A stretch of DNA of 39,281 nucleotides. Source: Micromonospora chalcea (lineage in GTDB: Bacteria; Actinomycetota; Actinomycetes; Mycobacteriales; Micromonosporaceae). Positions 14,928 through 23,049 of the stretch are shown piece by piece; within the stretch, counting starts at the first letter, position 1, and each line of letters opens with the position of its first letter. A program made the position numbers and the translations under genes. Below the pieces are notes generated by a model, which saw only the letters and a program-made list of their open reading frames with translations, ran no database searches and was not told where the DNA came from. The DNA is taken from contig NZ_MAGP01000145.1 in NCBI RefSeq assembly GCF_002926165.1, forward strand, positions 1-39,281. Direction: 5' to 3'.

Positions 14928-15437
14928 TCATCCGGTGCCGGGCGGCGCGGCGGCCACCGGGTTTCCGGACGTACGGGGGTCCAGTTCCGGGCGGGTGTGT
15001 GCCCGCAGCGTGGTGAGCAGCGTGTCGAGGTGCGGGGCGGCGGCCAGGATCGCGTCACGCGCCGCCGGGTCGAGGTCGGCCAGCGCCTCGGTGAGCAGCG
15101 CGGTGCGGTGCCGTTGGTGGTCGGCCATCCGCCGGTGGGCGGCCTCGGTGACGCGCAGCCGGACCACGCGGCGGTCGGCGGGGTCGCGGTCGCGGGCCAG
15201 CAGCCCGGCGTCGGTGAGGTCGCGGACCAGCGTGCTCACCGTGTTGGGCGCCGTGCCGAGGCGCCGGGCCACGTCCTTGCCGCTGATGCCCGGCGTGTCC
15301 CGGACGAGCAGGAGCAGTTCCACCTGAGCTTCGGGCAGCGGGTCCCGCCCGGCACGCGCCGTGGACCGGCGGCGCACGAGCCGGTGCAGCTCCCCGAGGA
15401 CCGCGCCGAACCGCGCGACCTGCTCGTTCGTCGCCAC
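14928..15437 (-). CDS. MarR family transcriptional regulator
   Basis: A winged-helix repressor of about 169 residues. The DNA-binding part is visible as LLLVRDTPGISGKDVARRLGTAPNTVSTLVRDLTDAGLLARDRDPADRRVVRLRVT, with the recognition helix in APNTVSTLVRDL and the wing in RDPADRRVVRL. The start is uncertain: GTG at 15437 has a GGCGGG purine site 7 bases upstream, while an ATG at 15461 would add eight residues without a ribosome site. It is divergent from an MFS drug-efflux gene, the classic arrangement in which MarR represses both itself and the pump and responds to the pump's substrate. Confidence 0.87.
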   Translation of the reverse strand: MATNEQVARFGAVLGELHRLVRRRSTARAGRDPLPEAQVELLLLVRDTPGISGKDVARRLGTAPNTVSTLVRDLTDAGLLARDRDPADRRVVRLRVTEAAHRRMADHQRHRTALLTEALADLDPAARDAILAAAPHLDTLLTTLRAHTRPELDPRTSGNPVAAAPPGTG

Positions 15438-15482
15438 GGAGTCACCCGCCTCACATCGCAATAGTTCTGACTACAGAGGTAA

Positions 15483-15515
15483 GGTACCCGAGCACATCGG
15501 ATCAGGGGGTACCCG
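15483..15515. promoter_or_regulatory. Direct repeats between marR and MFS gene
   Basis: GGTACCCG occurs twice, at 15483-15490 and 15508-15515, 25 bases apart, each holding the palindrome GGTACC. They lie in the short divergent region just before the MFS start, where a MarR operator is expected. The assignment rests on position and repetition only. Confidence 0.35.
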
Positions 15516-15518
15516 CTC

Positions 15519-16751
15519 GTGAGTCAAGCCGCGCCGCCCGCCGCACGCCCGACCGGCGCCGGCGCCACCGCGTCCACCGGGGGCGCGAGCCTGCTGGTGC
15601 TGCTCGGCACGCTCACCGCGATCGGCCCGCTCTCGCTGGACATGTACCTGCCCGCGTTCCCGGCCATGACCCGCGACCTCGGCGCCGACCAGGCCGGCAT
15701 CCAGCTCTCGCTGACCACCTGCCTGATCGGCTTGGCATTCGGCCAGCTCGTCACCGGGCCGCTCAGCGACCGCTGGGGGCGCCGCCGCCCGGTGCTGGTG
15801 GGCGTGGTCGCGTACACCGTGCTGGCGCTGGCGTGCGCGGCGGCGCCGAACGCCCCGCTGCTGGCCGCCGTCCGGTTCGCCCAGGGCCTGGCCGGCGGCA
15901 TGGGCGTGGTGGTCGCCCGCGCCGTGGTCCGCGACCTCTACTCGGGCCGGGACGCCGCGAAGTACTTCTCCCGGCTCACCCTGGTCTTCGGGGTCGCGCC
16001 GATCGCGGCGCCGGGCGTGGGCAGCCTGGTGCTCCGGTTCGGCTCCTGGCGGTCCGTCTTCCTGGTGCTGGCCGCCATCGGCGCGGTGCTGGCCGTCGCG
16101 GTCGCGCTGCGCCTGCCGGAGACGCTGCCGGCCGAGCGCCGCAGCACCGGCGGGCTGGGGGCCACCGCCCGGACCATGCGGTCGCTGCTCGCCGACCGGG
16201 TCTACCTCGGGTACGCGCTGACCCAGGGCTTCGCCTTCGCCGGGCTGTTCGCGTACATCTCGGGGTCGTCGTTCGTGTTCCAGGACGTCTTCGGCGTCTC
16301 CGCGGCGGTGTTCAGCGTCATCTTCGGCGTCAACGCGCTCGGCCTGGTGGCCGTCGGGCAGCTGAACGCCCGGCTGCTCGACCGGTTCCCGCCACGCCGG
16401 CTGCTGGTCACCGCGCTGGCGGTCGGCCTGGTCGCCGCGGCCGGCGTGCTGAGCGGCGCGCTGACCGACGGCCTCGCGCTGACCGCGGTGGCGCTGTTCG
16501 GGTACGTCGGCGCGCTGGGCATGGTGACGCCGAACAGCACGGCGCTGGCGCTGGACGCGCACGCCCGCCACGCCGGCACCGCCGCCGCGCTGATGGGCGG
16601 CATCCAGTCGGTCGTCGGCGCGCTGGCCGCGCCCCTGGTCGGGCTCGGCGGCGAGGGCAGCGCCCTGCCGATGGCCACGGTCCTGGCCGGCGCCGCCGTC
16701 CTCACCCTGGTCACCGTCCTGACGATGACCCGCACGCGGGCTGAGCGCTGA
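15519..16751 (+). CDS. Bcr/CflA-type MFS drug efflux transporter
   Basis: A 410-residue, 12-span major facilitator of the DHA1 Bcr/CflA group, exporting drugs in exchange for protons. The signature LSLDMYLPAFPAM is in the first span, motif A is GPLSDRWGRRRPVL between spans 2 and 3, and motif C-like glycines lie in the fifth span (APIAAPGVGSLVLRFGSWRSVF). The GTG at 15519 follows an AGGGGGT ribosome site with 8 bases between. The N-terminus is Ala/Thr-rich and cytoplasmic. It is divergent from marR, which very likely controls it. A palindromic repeat array begins 5 bases beyond the stop. Confidence 0.92.
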   Translation: MSQAAPPAARPTGAGATASTGGASLLVLLGTLTAIGPLSLDMYLPAFPAMTRDLGADQAGIQLSLTTCLIGLAFGQLVTGPLSDRWGRRRPVLVGVVAYTVLALACAAAPNAPLLAAVRFAQGLAGGMGVVVARAVVRDLYSGRDAAKYFSRLTLVFGVAPIAAPGVGSLVLRFGSWRSVFLVLAAIGAVLAVAVALRLPETLPAERRSTGGLGATARTMRSLLADRVYLGYALTQGFAFAGLFAYISGSSFVFQDVFGVSAAVFSVIFGVNALGLVAVGQLNARLLDRFPPRRLLVTALAVGLVAAAGVLSGALTDGLALTAVALFGYVGALGMVTPNSTALALDAHARHAGTAAALMGGIQSVVGALAAPLVGLGGEGSALPMATVLAGAAVLTLVTVLTMTRTRAER

Positions 16752-16755
16752 GCGC

Positions 16756-16806
16756 GTTAAGAAGGGGCCCCTTCTCTACCTGAGGCGTTAACAAGGGGCC
16801 CTTCCT
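16756..16806. repeat. Second two-unit palindromic repeat array
   Basis: Units at 16756-16775 (GTTAAGAAGGGGCCCC-type, a perfect GAAGGGGCCCCTTC core) and 16787-16806 (GTTAACAAGGGGCCC-type), with an 11-base spacer again ending in GAGGC. The length and 31-base period equal those of the array at 3836-3886. It fills the gap between the convergent MFS and PfkB genes and could serve both as terminator. Confidence 0.75.
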
Positions 16807-16807
16807 T

Positions 16808-17737
16808 TCACGCGAAGCGGGCGGTCACCTCCTCGCGGGTGGGCATCGCGGTGGCGCCACCCGGTGACTCGCAGACCACTGCGGCCACCCGCAGCGCGAA
16901 CGCCACCCGCTCCCGCCACCCGGCCGGGTCGGCCGGCTCACCGGCGGCCAGCAGCTCGGCCACCAGCGCGCCCATCACCGAGTCCCCCGCGCCGGTCGCG
17001 TCCACCGCGTCCACCTTCGGCGCGGGCACGCGCACCACGTCGTCGCCGGCGGCGACAAGCGCGCCGTCCGCGCCGAGCGTGACCACGACCGTGCTGGCGC
17101 CCAGTTCCCGCAGGTACGCGGCCACGCCCTCGACCGGCTCGTGCGGGTAGAGCACCCGCGCGTCGGCGGAACTGAGCTTGACCAGGTGCGCCGCGGCGGC
17201 GAACTCGGCGACCACCGCGCGCAGCCCGTCCAGCGCGCCCGGGGCGGTGAGCAGGCTGGGACGGACGTTCGGGTCGAACACCCGCAGCCCGCCGGCGATC
17301 GACCAGGCGCGGCGGGCGGCGGCGAGCACCGGCGGGTCGAGCAGCACGATCGAGCCGCAGTAGAGCACGTCCGCGCCCTCGACCAGCGCCACGTCCAGGT
17401 CGTCCGGGCCGAGCAGCGCGTACGAGCGGGGCTCGCCGTAGAAGCGGAAGTCCGGCTCGGGGCCGGCGAAGGTGGCCACCGCGAGCGCGGTCGGGGCCGG
17501 CACGGTCACCGTCCCGCTCACGTCCACACCGGCGTCGGTGAGGAAGGCGCGGATCCGTCCGGCCAGCGCGTCGTCGCCGAGCGACCCGACGAACCGCGCG
17601 TCCCCGCCGAGCCGAGCGGTCGCCACCGCCACGTTGAGCGGTCCCCCGCCGATCGCCTGCCGGTAGACGGGCTCTCCGTCGCGCTCGGCGTCGAGCAGGT
17701 CCACCAGCGCCTCGCCGAGCACCACCGCGTACCCCAT
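16808..17737 (-). CDS. PfkB-family carbohydrate kinase
   Basis: A 309-residue sugar kinase of the ribokinase/fructokinase superfamily. Signature 1 is GGGPLNVAVATARLG near 30-44, and signature 2 is DATGAGDSVMGALVAELL near 245-262, with the catalytic Asp in GAGD. The N-terminal VLGEALVDLL is the usual first strand. Length and the GEALVD/PLNVA pattern fit fructokinase-like members, but the substrate is not certain. The ATG at 17737 has an AGGGGAG site upstream; a start 13 codons earlier is less likely. It stands alone and faces the MFS gene, with the repeat array between them. Confidence 0.88.
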   Translation of the reverse strand: MGYAVVLGEALVDLLDAERDGEPVYRQAIGGGPLNVAVATARLGGDARFVGSLGDDALAGRIRAFLTDAGVDVSGTVTVPAPTALAVATFAGPEPDFRFYGEPRSYALLGPDDLDVALVEGADVLYCGSIVLLDPPVLAAARRAWSIAGGLRVFDPNVRPSLLTAPGALDGLRAVVAEFAAAAHLVKLSSADARVLYPHEPVEGVAAYLRELGASTVVVTLGADGALVAAGDDVVRVPAPKVDAVDATGAGDSVMGALVAELLAAGEPADPAGWRERVAFALRVAAVVCESPGGATAMPTREEVTARFA

Positions 17738-18072
17738 CCTGGCTCCCCTCGTCGTCCTACCCCGATCCTGGCGCATACCGGCGCCACCGCGCGCCGGGAC
17801 CCTGGCATCGAACGGCGCCTATTGCGGGCCGCGCCCGGACGTGGTGGGATGGCGGTGCCGGGTGACGACGCGGGGGCTGCCGCGTCACCGGCCGCCGGGT
17901 CGATCCGACGCGAGGGCATCCACGGTCCGTTGGGCAACGGACCGCAGACGGTGCGCGCCCGTCGACGGCCACGGCCGCACTCCGACCGGGCGCGGGCACC
18001 GCGATCGTCGCATCCGCTCGTCGCAGCGGGGCGGGCCGAACCGGGCCACGCTCCGCGAGTCAGGAGATCCCC
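17738..18072. other. 335-base intergenic region, pfkB-like to LPMO
   Basis: A divergent region holding the promoters of the PfkB-type kinase and the polysaccharide monooxygenase. The only strong structure I see is the dyad at 17923-17944. I looked for the cellulose-repressor-type TGGGAGCGCTCCCA site and did not find it. No small gene with a ribosome site is apparent. Confidence 0.5.
17923..17944. promoter_or_regulatory. Perfect dyad upstream of the LPMO gene
   Basis: CGGTCCGTT (17923-17931) and AACGGACCG (17936-17944) form a 9-bp perfect inverted repeat with a 4-base centre, about 130 bases before the LPMO start. It may be a repressor operator or a leader hairpin; the compact symmetric form favours a protein-binding site. 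Confidence 0.4.
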
Positions 18073-19164
18073 GTGCACCGATCCCGATCCCGTACGGCCG
18101 CGTTGCTCACCGCGGCCGCCACCCTGACCCTGGGCGCGTTCGCCCTGGTCACCAACTCCGGACCGGCGGCCGCGCACGGCGCGGCCATGACGCCGGGCGC
18201 CCGCACCTACCTGTGCTGGAAGGACGGCCTCACCGGGACCGGTGAGATCCGGCCGAACAACCCCGCCTGCTCGTCGGCGGTGGCCGAGAGCGGCGCGAAC
18301 TCGCTGTACAACTGGTTCAGCGTGCTGCGCTCCGACGCCGGCGGGCGGACCGTCGGGTTCATCCCCGACGGCAAGCTGTGCAGCGGCGGCAACCCCGGCT
18401 TCAGCGGGTACGACGCGGCGCGCAACGACTGGCCGATCACCCACCTGACGGCGGGCCGGTCGATGGAGTTCCGGTACAGCAACTGGGCCCACCACCCGGG
18501 CACGTTCTACTTCTACGTGACCAAGGACAGCTGGAGCCCGAACCGGCCGCTGGCCTGGAGCGACCTGGAGGAGCAGCCGTTCCTGCAGGTGACCAACCCG
18601 CCGCAGCGCGGCGCGGTCGGCACCAACGACGGTCACTACTACTTCACCGGCAACCTGCCGTCGAACAAGAGCGGCCGGCACATCATCTACTCGCGCTGGG
18701 TCCGCTCGGACAGCCAGGAGAACTTCTTCGGCTGCTCGGACGTGACGTTCGACGGCGGTAACGGCGAGGTGACCGGGATCGGCTCGGGCGGCAGCAACCC
18801 CCCGACGACCGCGCCGCCGACCTCGCCTCCGCCGGTGACGACCAGCCCGACCATGCCGGCCGGCTCCTGCATGGCGGTGTACAAGGTGGTCACCGCCTGG
18901 GGTGGCGGCTTCCAGGGCGAAGTGACGATCATGAACCACAGCACCCGGACGTACTCCGGGTGGACCGCGAACTGGACCTGGCCCAGCGGCCAGACCATCA
19001 ACCAGGTGTGGAACGGCACGCTGAGCGGCAGCGGGGCGTCGGTGAGCGTCTCCAACGCCGCCTACAACGGCAGCGTCCCGCCGGAGGGCACCACCACGTT
19101 CGGCTTCACCGCGAACTTCTCCGGCACCAACACCCTGCCGACGGTCACCTGCACCGGCAGGTGA
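18073..19164 (+). CDS. Secreted AA10 polysaccharide monooxygenase with CBM2
   Basis: A copper-dependent lytic polysaccharide monooxygenase of 363 residues. A signal peptide (residues 1-34, ending in PAAA) exposes His35 at the mature N-terminus, the first ligand of the histidine brace. The second is His140 in NWAHHPGTF; the aromatic TFYFYVTK follows. Cys pairs are at C47, C65 and beyond. A Pro/Thr/Ser linker near 240-262 leads to a C-terminal CBM2 with a CMAVYKVVTAWGGGFQGEV start and SGWTANWTW and INQVWNGT strands. This architecture is typical of cellulose-active, C1-oxidising enzymes. AGGAG lies 6 bases before the GTG start. It is the main cellulose-attacking gene in the window. Confidence 0.93.
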   Translation: MHRSRSRTAALLTAAATLTLGAFALVTNSGPAAAHGAAMTPGARTYLCWKDGLTGTGEIRPNNPACSSAVAESGANSLYNWFSVLRSDAGGRTVGFIPDGKLCSGGNPGFSGYDAARNDWPITHLTAGRSMEFRYSNWAHHPGTFYFYVTKDSWSPNRPLAWSDLEEQPFLQVTNPPQRGAVGTNDGHYYFTGNLPSNKSGRHIIYSRWVRSDSQENFFGCSDVTFDGGNGEVTGIGSGGSNPPTTAPPTSPPPVTTSPTMPAGSCMAVYKVVTAWGGGFQGEVTIMNHSTRTYSGWTANWTWPSGQTINQVWNGTLSGSGASVSVSNAAYNGSVPPEGTTTFGFTANFSGTNTLPTVTCTGR

Positions 19165-19175
19165 CCCCGTAACGG

Positions 19176-19210
19176 GAAGGGCCCTCGGGGAACACCCCCG
19201 GGGGCCCTTC
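19176..19210. terminator. Bidirectional terminator, LPMO / asnB
   Basis: GAAGGGCCC plus CGGGG (19176-19190) pairs with CCCCG plus GGGCCCTTC (19196-19210), with one G-U-type mismatch and a 5-base loop. It lies between the convergent LPMO and asnB genes, 12 bases after the LPMO stop. Confidence 0.8.
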
Positions 19211-19225
19211 CTCGTCACGCTCGGG

Positions 19226-21187
19226 TCAGCGGACCATGCTGCCGACGACCGGCTTGGTGAGCAGCGCGGACTGGTTGCGCTGGATGCCCGGGTCGAGCGT
19301 CTTGGCCACGAAGATGGCGTGCCAGATGCAGAAGATCAGCACGGTCCACACCTTGCGGGAGTGGTCCGCCTCCTCCCGCTTGTGCTCCTCCAGCAGGCGC
19401 ATCGCGTACGACAGGTCGATCAGGTCGCCCGCGCCCGAGGTGGACAGCACGTGCCGCGCCCACTCGTACATCTCGCCGCGCAGCCAGACCCGGGTCGGGG
19501 TCGGGAAGCCCAGCTTCTTGCGGTTGACGATGGCCGGCGGCACGACGCCCTGCAGCGCCTGGCGCATCGCGTACTTGGTGGCCTCGGAGCGGGGCGGCAG
19601 CTTCAGGTCGACCGGGATGCCGGCGGCGACGTTGAACACCTCCCGGTCCAGGAACGGCACCCGCACCTCCAGTGAGTGCGCCATCGAGATCCGGTCGGCC
19701 TTGACCAGGATGTCGCCGCGCAGCCAGGTGTAGAGGTCGACGTACTGCATCTTGGTGACGTCGTCCAGCTCGGTGCACTCGGCGTAGATCGGGGCGGTCA
19801 CGTCGGTGTAGCGCACCGAGGGGTCGTAGCGGCGCAGCAGGTGCTGCTTCTCCTCCTCGGTGAACATCCGGGCGTTGCCGTAGTAGCGCTGCTCGATCGG
19901 GGTGGTGCCGCGCTCCAGGAAGCTCTTGCCCTTGACCCCCTGCGGAATGGCCTTGGACACCGCGCGCAGGCCCTTCTGCACGCCGTCGGGCAGGCTGTTC
20001 ACCGAGTTGAGCGACAGCGGCTCCCGGTAGATCGTGTAGCCGCCGAAGAACTCGTCCGCGCCCTCGCCGGAGAGCACCACCGTGACGTGCTCGGCGGCCT
20101 TCTTCGCCACGAAGTACAGCGGCACCAGCGCCGGGTCGGCGACCGGGTCGTCCAGGTGCCAGACGATCTTCGGCAGCGCGTCGATCATGTCCTGCGGCCC
20201 GATCTTGGTCGGGATGGTGGTCACGTCGAGGTGCCGGGCCGAGTCCTGGGCCACGTCGATCTCGGAGTAGCCGGGCACGTCGTAGCCGACGGTGAAGGTG
20301 AGGATGTTCGGGTTGAACTCGCGGGCCAGCGCCACCACGGCGGTGGAGTCGATGCCGCTGGACAGGAACGAGCCGACCGGCACGTCCGAGCGCATGTGCA
20401 TCCGGACGCTCTCCCGCAGCGTCTCCCGGATGTCGTGGTAGAGCCGCTGCTCGTCGGAGACCGGGGCCGGCCGGAACACCGGGCGGTACCAGCGGCGCAC
20501 CTCGATCCGGCCACCAGGGGTCCAGTTCAGGTACTCCCCCGAGCCGATCCGGCTGATCCCCTTGTGCAGCGTGCCCGGCTCCGGCACGTACTGCAGCGTC
20601 AGGTAGTGGCTCAGGTTGGCGGTGTCGATGCCCGCGTCGCCCTGGTACGCCGAGTGCGCGAACGGCAGCAGCGCCTTCTTCTCCGACGCCAGGTAGAGGC
20701 CGTCCTGGGTCTCCAGGTAGTGCAGCGGCTTGATGCCGAAGTAGTCCCGGGCGCCGAAGGCCCGCCGCTCCTGCCGGTCCCAGATGACGAACGCGAACAT
20801 GCCGCGCAGCTTGGTGAGCACCTGCTCACCCCAGTAGTGGTAGCCGGCGACGATCACCTCGCCGTCGCCGTTGGTGGCGAACTGGGCGCCGTAGTCGCGG
20901 ATCAGCTCCTCGCGCAGCTCGATGTAGTTGTAGATCTCGCCGTTGAAGGTGAGCAGGTACCGCCCGCCCGCGTACGGCAGGGGCTCGTGGCTCAGCGCCA
21001 CGTCGATGATCGCCAGGCGCTTGTGCGCGAACACACCGTCCGCGTACCGGCCGGAGGCGTCGCCGACCACCTCGACCCCGGTCTCGTCCGGGCCACGGTG
21101 GTGCAGGCACTCCAGTGCGCCGGCGATGTTGTCGCGGTGGGCGGCGGCGTCGCCGCGCGCGCTGAAGAAGGCCAGGAGTCCGCACAT
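19226..21187 (-). CDS. asnB: Asparagine synthase (glutamine-hydrolysing)
   Basis: A class-II amidotransferase of 653 residues that makes asparagine from aspartate, glutamine and ATP. The chosen ATG at 21187 places Cys2 as the N-terminal nucleophile of the glutaminase domain (MCGLLAFF), which is required for activity, so the upstream in-frame start is rejected. The glutaminase domain contains HHRGPDETG, AHKRLAIID, FNGEIYNY and NGDGEVIVAGY. The synthetase domain has the PP-loop SSGIDST, LSGEGADEFFGGY and the RVPFLDREV segment. Length matches the long actinobacterial AsnB. It is divergent from pepP and ends at a shared terminator with the LPMO gene. Confidence 0.95.
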   Translation of the reverse strand: MCGLLAFFSARGDAAAHRDNIAGALECLHHRGPDETGVEVVGDASGRYADGVFAHKRLAIIDVALSHEPLPYAGGRYLLTFNGEIYNYIELREELIRDYGAQFATNGDGEVIVAGYHYWGEQVLTKLRGMFAFVIWDRQERRAFGARDYFGIKPLHYLETQDGLYLASEKKALLPFAHSAYQGDAGIDTANLSHYLTLQYVPEPGTLHKGISRIGSGEYLNWTPGGRIEVRRWYRPVFRPAPVSDEQRLYHDIRETLRESVRMHMRSDVPVGSFLSSGIDSTAVVALAREFNPNILTFTVGYDVPGYSEIDVAQDSARHLDVTTIPTKIGPQDMIDALPKIVWHLDDPVADPALVPLYFVAKKAAEHVTVVLSGEGADEFFGGYTIYREPLSLNSVNSLPDGVQKGLRAVSKAIPQGVKGKSFLERGTTPIEQRYYGNARMFTEEEKQHLLRRYDPSVRYTDVTAPIYAECTELDDVTKMQYVDLYTWLRGDILVKADRISMAHSLEVRVPFLDREVFNVAAGIPVDLKLPPRSEATKYAMRQALQGVVPPAIVNRKKLGFPTPTRVWLRGEMYEWARHVLSTSGAGDLIDLSYAMRLLEEHKREEADHSRKVWTVLIFCIWHAIFVAKTLDPGIQRNQSALLTKPVVGSMVR

Positions 21188-21300
21188 GGCCGCCATCTTT
21201 CCACGCGCCGGAAGCCTCCGTCGCGGCACCGCAGGCACCTCCCGCTGTCGTGCGCGCGGTACCGTCTGGACCAGCGACGAGGCTCAGGGAGGGACGGATC

Positions 21301-22776
21301 ATGGCCGAGGAGCGGACGCGACAGGGCAAACCGGCGGACGGTACGGAGTCGCACGACCCGGACTTCCCGGAGGCGTTCCTGTCGTTCATGCGCCAGGGCT
21401 GGCGGGACACCGAACTGCCGGTCGCCCCGCGCCCGGAGGCGCCCAACCATGCCAAGCGGCGGGCCGCGCTGGCCGAGGCCTTCCCGGGCGAGACGCTGGT
21501 CATCCCCACGGGCAACGAGAAGGTACGCGCCAACGACACCGAGCACCGGTTCCGTCCGGGCAGCGACTTCGCGTACCTGACCGGCGACCTGGAGCCGGAC
21601 AGCGTCCTCGTGCTGCGCCCGGGTGGCGAGTCCACGCTGTTCATGCGGCCCCGGTCGTCGCGGGTGACCGACGAGTTCTTCCGCAGCCGGCACGGTGAGC
21701 TGTGGGTGGGCCGCCGGCCGACGCTGCGGGAGAAGTCCACCGAGCTGGGCCTGCCGACGGCCGACCTGAGCGAGCTGGACGCGACGCTGGCCGAGCTGGC
21801 GCCGGGGCGTACCCGGGTGCTGCGCGGCTTCGACGCCCGGGTGGACGCGGCGGTGCGTCAGTACGACGGCGCGCGCGCCGACGGTCAGCCCGGCCGCGAC
21901 CGGGAGCTGGCCATCGCGATCGCCGAGCTGAAGCTGGTCAAGGACGAGTGGGAGATCGCGCAGCTCCAGGAGGCGTGCGACGCCACGGTGCGCGGCTTCG
22001 AGGACGTGGCACGGGCGCTGCCGGCCGACCGCGGCGTCTCCGAGCGGCTGCTGGAGGGCGTCTTCGCGCTGCGCGCCCGGCACGACGGCAACGACGTCGG
22101 GTACGGCTCGATCGTCGGGGCCGGCGAGCACGCCACTGTCCTGCACTGGGTGCACAACCACGGCGCCACCCGTCCGGGTGACCTGCTGCTGATGGACATG
22201 GGCGTGGAGAACCGCAACCTCTACACCGCCGACGTCACCCGGGTGCTGCCGGTCGACGGCCGGTTCACGCCGTTGCAGCGCCAGGTCTACGACGCCGTGT
22301 ACGCCGCCCAGCAGGCCGGCATCGAGATGTGCCGGCCGGGCGTGGCGTTCCGGGACGTGCACCTGGCCTCGATGCGGGTGCTGGCGGAGGCGCTGAAGGA
22401 TCTCGGGCTGCTGCCGGTGAGCGTGGACGAGGCGATGGACCCGGCCTCCACGGTCTACCGGCGGTGGACGCTGCACGGCACCAGCCACATGCTCGGCATC
22501 GACGTGCACGACTGCGCCAACGCGCGCAAGGAGAACTACCGGGAGGGTCCGCTCGGCGAGGGGTACGTGCTGACCGTCGAGCCGGGGCTCTACTTCCAGC
22601 CGGAGGACGAGATGGTCCCCGAGGAGCTGCGGGGCATCGGCGTGCGGATCGAGGACGACATCCTGGTCACCGCGGACGGTCCGGTGAACCTGTCGGCCGG
22701 TCTGCCGCGGCGCTCCGACGAGGTGGAGACCTGGCTGGCCGAGCAGCGTGAGGCGGGCCCCCGCCTGCCCGGCTGA
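21301..22776 (+). CDS. pepP: Xaa-Pro aminopeptidase (aminopeptidase P)
   Basis: A 491-residue M24 metallopeptidase that removes N-terminal residues preceding proline. The N-terminal creatinase-like domain contains FRPGSDFAYLTGDLEPDSVLVL. The C-terminal pita-bread domain has the two-metal ligands: Asp in LLMDMGVEN and in YTADVTRV, His in HGTSHMLGIDVHD, Glu in LTVEPGLYF and Glu in GVRIEDDILV. There is no signal peptide, so it is cytoplasmic. The start is the ATG at 21301 with GGGAGG 8 bases upstream; an earlier in-frame start at 21250 precedes the ribosome site. A very strong stem-loop terminator follows the stop. Confidence 0.93.
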   Translation: MAEERTRQGKPADGTESHDPDFPEAFLSFMRQGWRDTELPVAPRPEAPNHAKRRAALAEAFPGETLVIPTGNEKVRANDTEHRFRPGSDFAYLTGDLEPDSVLVLRPGGESTLFMRPRSSRVTDEFFRSRHGELWVGRRPTLREKSTELGLPTADLSELDATLAELAPGRTRVLRGFDARVDAAVRQYDGARADGQPGRDRELAIAIAELKLVKDEWEIAQLQEACDATVRGFEDVARALPADRGVSERLLEGVFALRARHDGNDVGYGSIVGAGEHATVLHWVHNHGATRPGDLLLMDMGVENRNLYTADVTRVLPVDGRFTPLQRQVYDAVYAAQQAGIEMCRPGVAFRDVHLASMRVLAEALKDLGLLPVSVDEAMDPASTVYRRWTLHGTSHMLGIDVHDCANARKENYREGPLGEGYVLTVEPGLYFQPEDEMVPEELRGIGVRIEDDILVTADGPVNLSAGLPRRSDEVETWLAEQREAGPRLPG

Positions 22777-22798
22777 GTCCTGCGGGCCGCGATCTTCC

Positions 22799-22844
22799 GG
22801 CGGGCCCCACCACCGCGCCTTCACGGCAGGTGGTGGGGCCCGCC
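22799..22844 (+). terminator. Terminator after pepP
   Basis: A 16-bp perfect stem, GGCGGGCCCCACCACC (22799-22814) with its complement at 22829-22844, and a 14-base loop, 22 bases after the pepP stop. There is no T-run. Confidence 0.75.
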
Positions 22845-22909
22845 GCCGTCTGGGGGGAGTTGCGGTCCGCTCACGTGGTTGGTCACCGACCGCCGATCGT
22901 GGGAGGAAT

Positions 22910-22989
22910 GCGGGCTTTTTTCGGATACGTCTTCCTCGCGAGGAACCTTCTCATACGGTGCTGATCAGAGGCTACAACCGGTTTGTAGC
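22910..22989 (+). promoter_or_regulatory. Shared 80-base control region, beta-helix gene 1
   Basis: It aligns without gaps to 24932-25011 upstream of the second beta-helix gene; about 61 of 80 bases are identical, concentrated in blocks: GCGGGC plus a T-tract ending TTCG (22910-22923), ATA at 22925-22927, TTCTCATACGGT (22948-22959), and the dyad CTACAA-CCGGT-TTGTAG (22972-22988). The bases between blocks differ freely. TACGGT inside the middle block could be a -10 box, with the dyad just downstream as operator. The dyad ends 61 bases before the ATG. Confidence 0.7.
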
Positions 22990-23049
22990 TGGTCGCCCGG
23001 CCTGGGGCGGTGCGACCCGTTTGGGAAGAACCGAAAGGGCTCTCATCTC

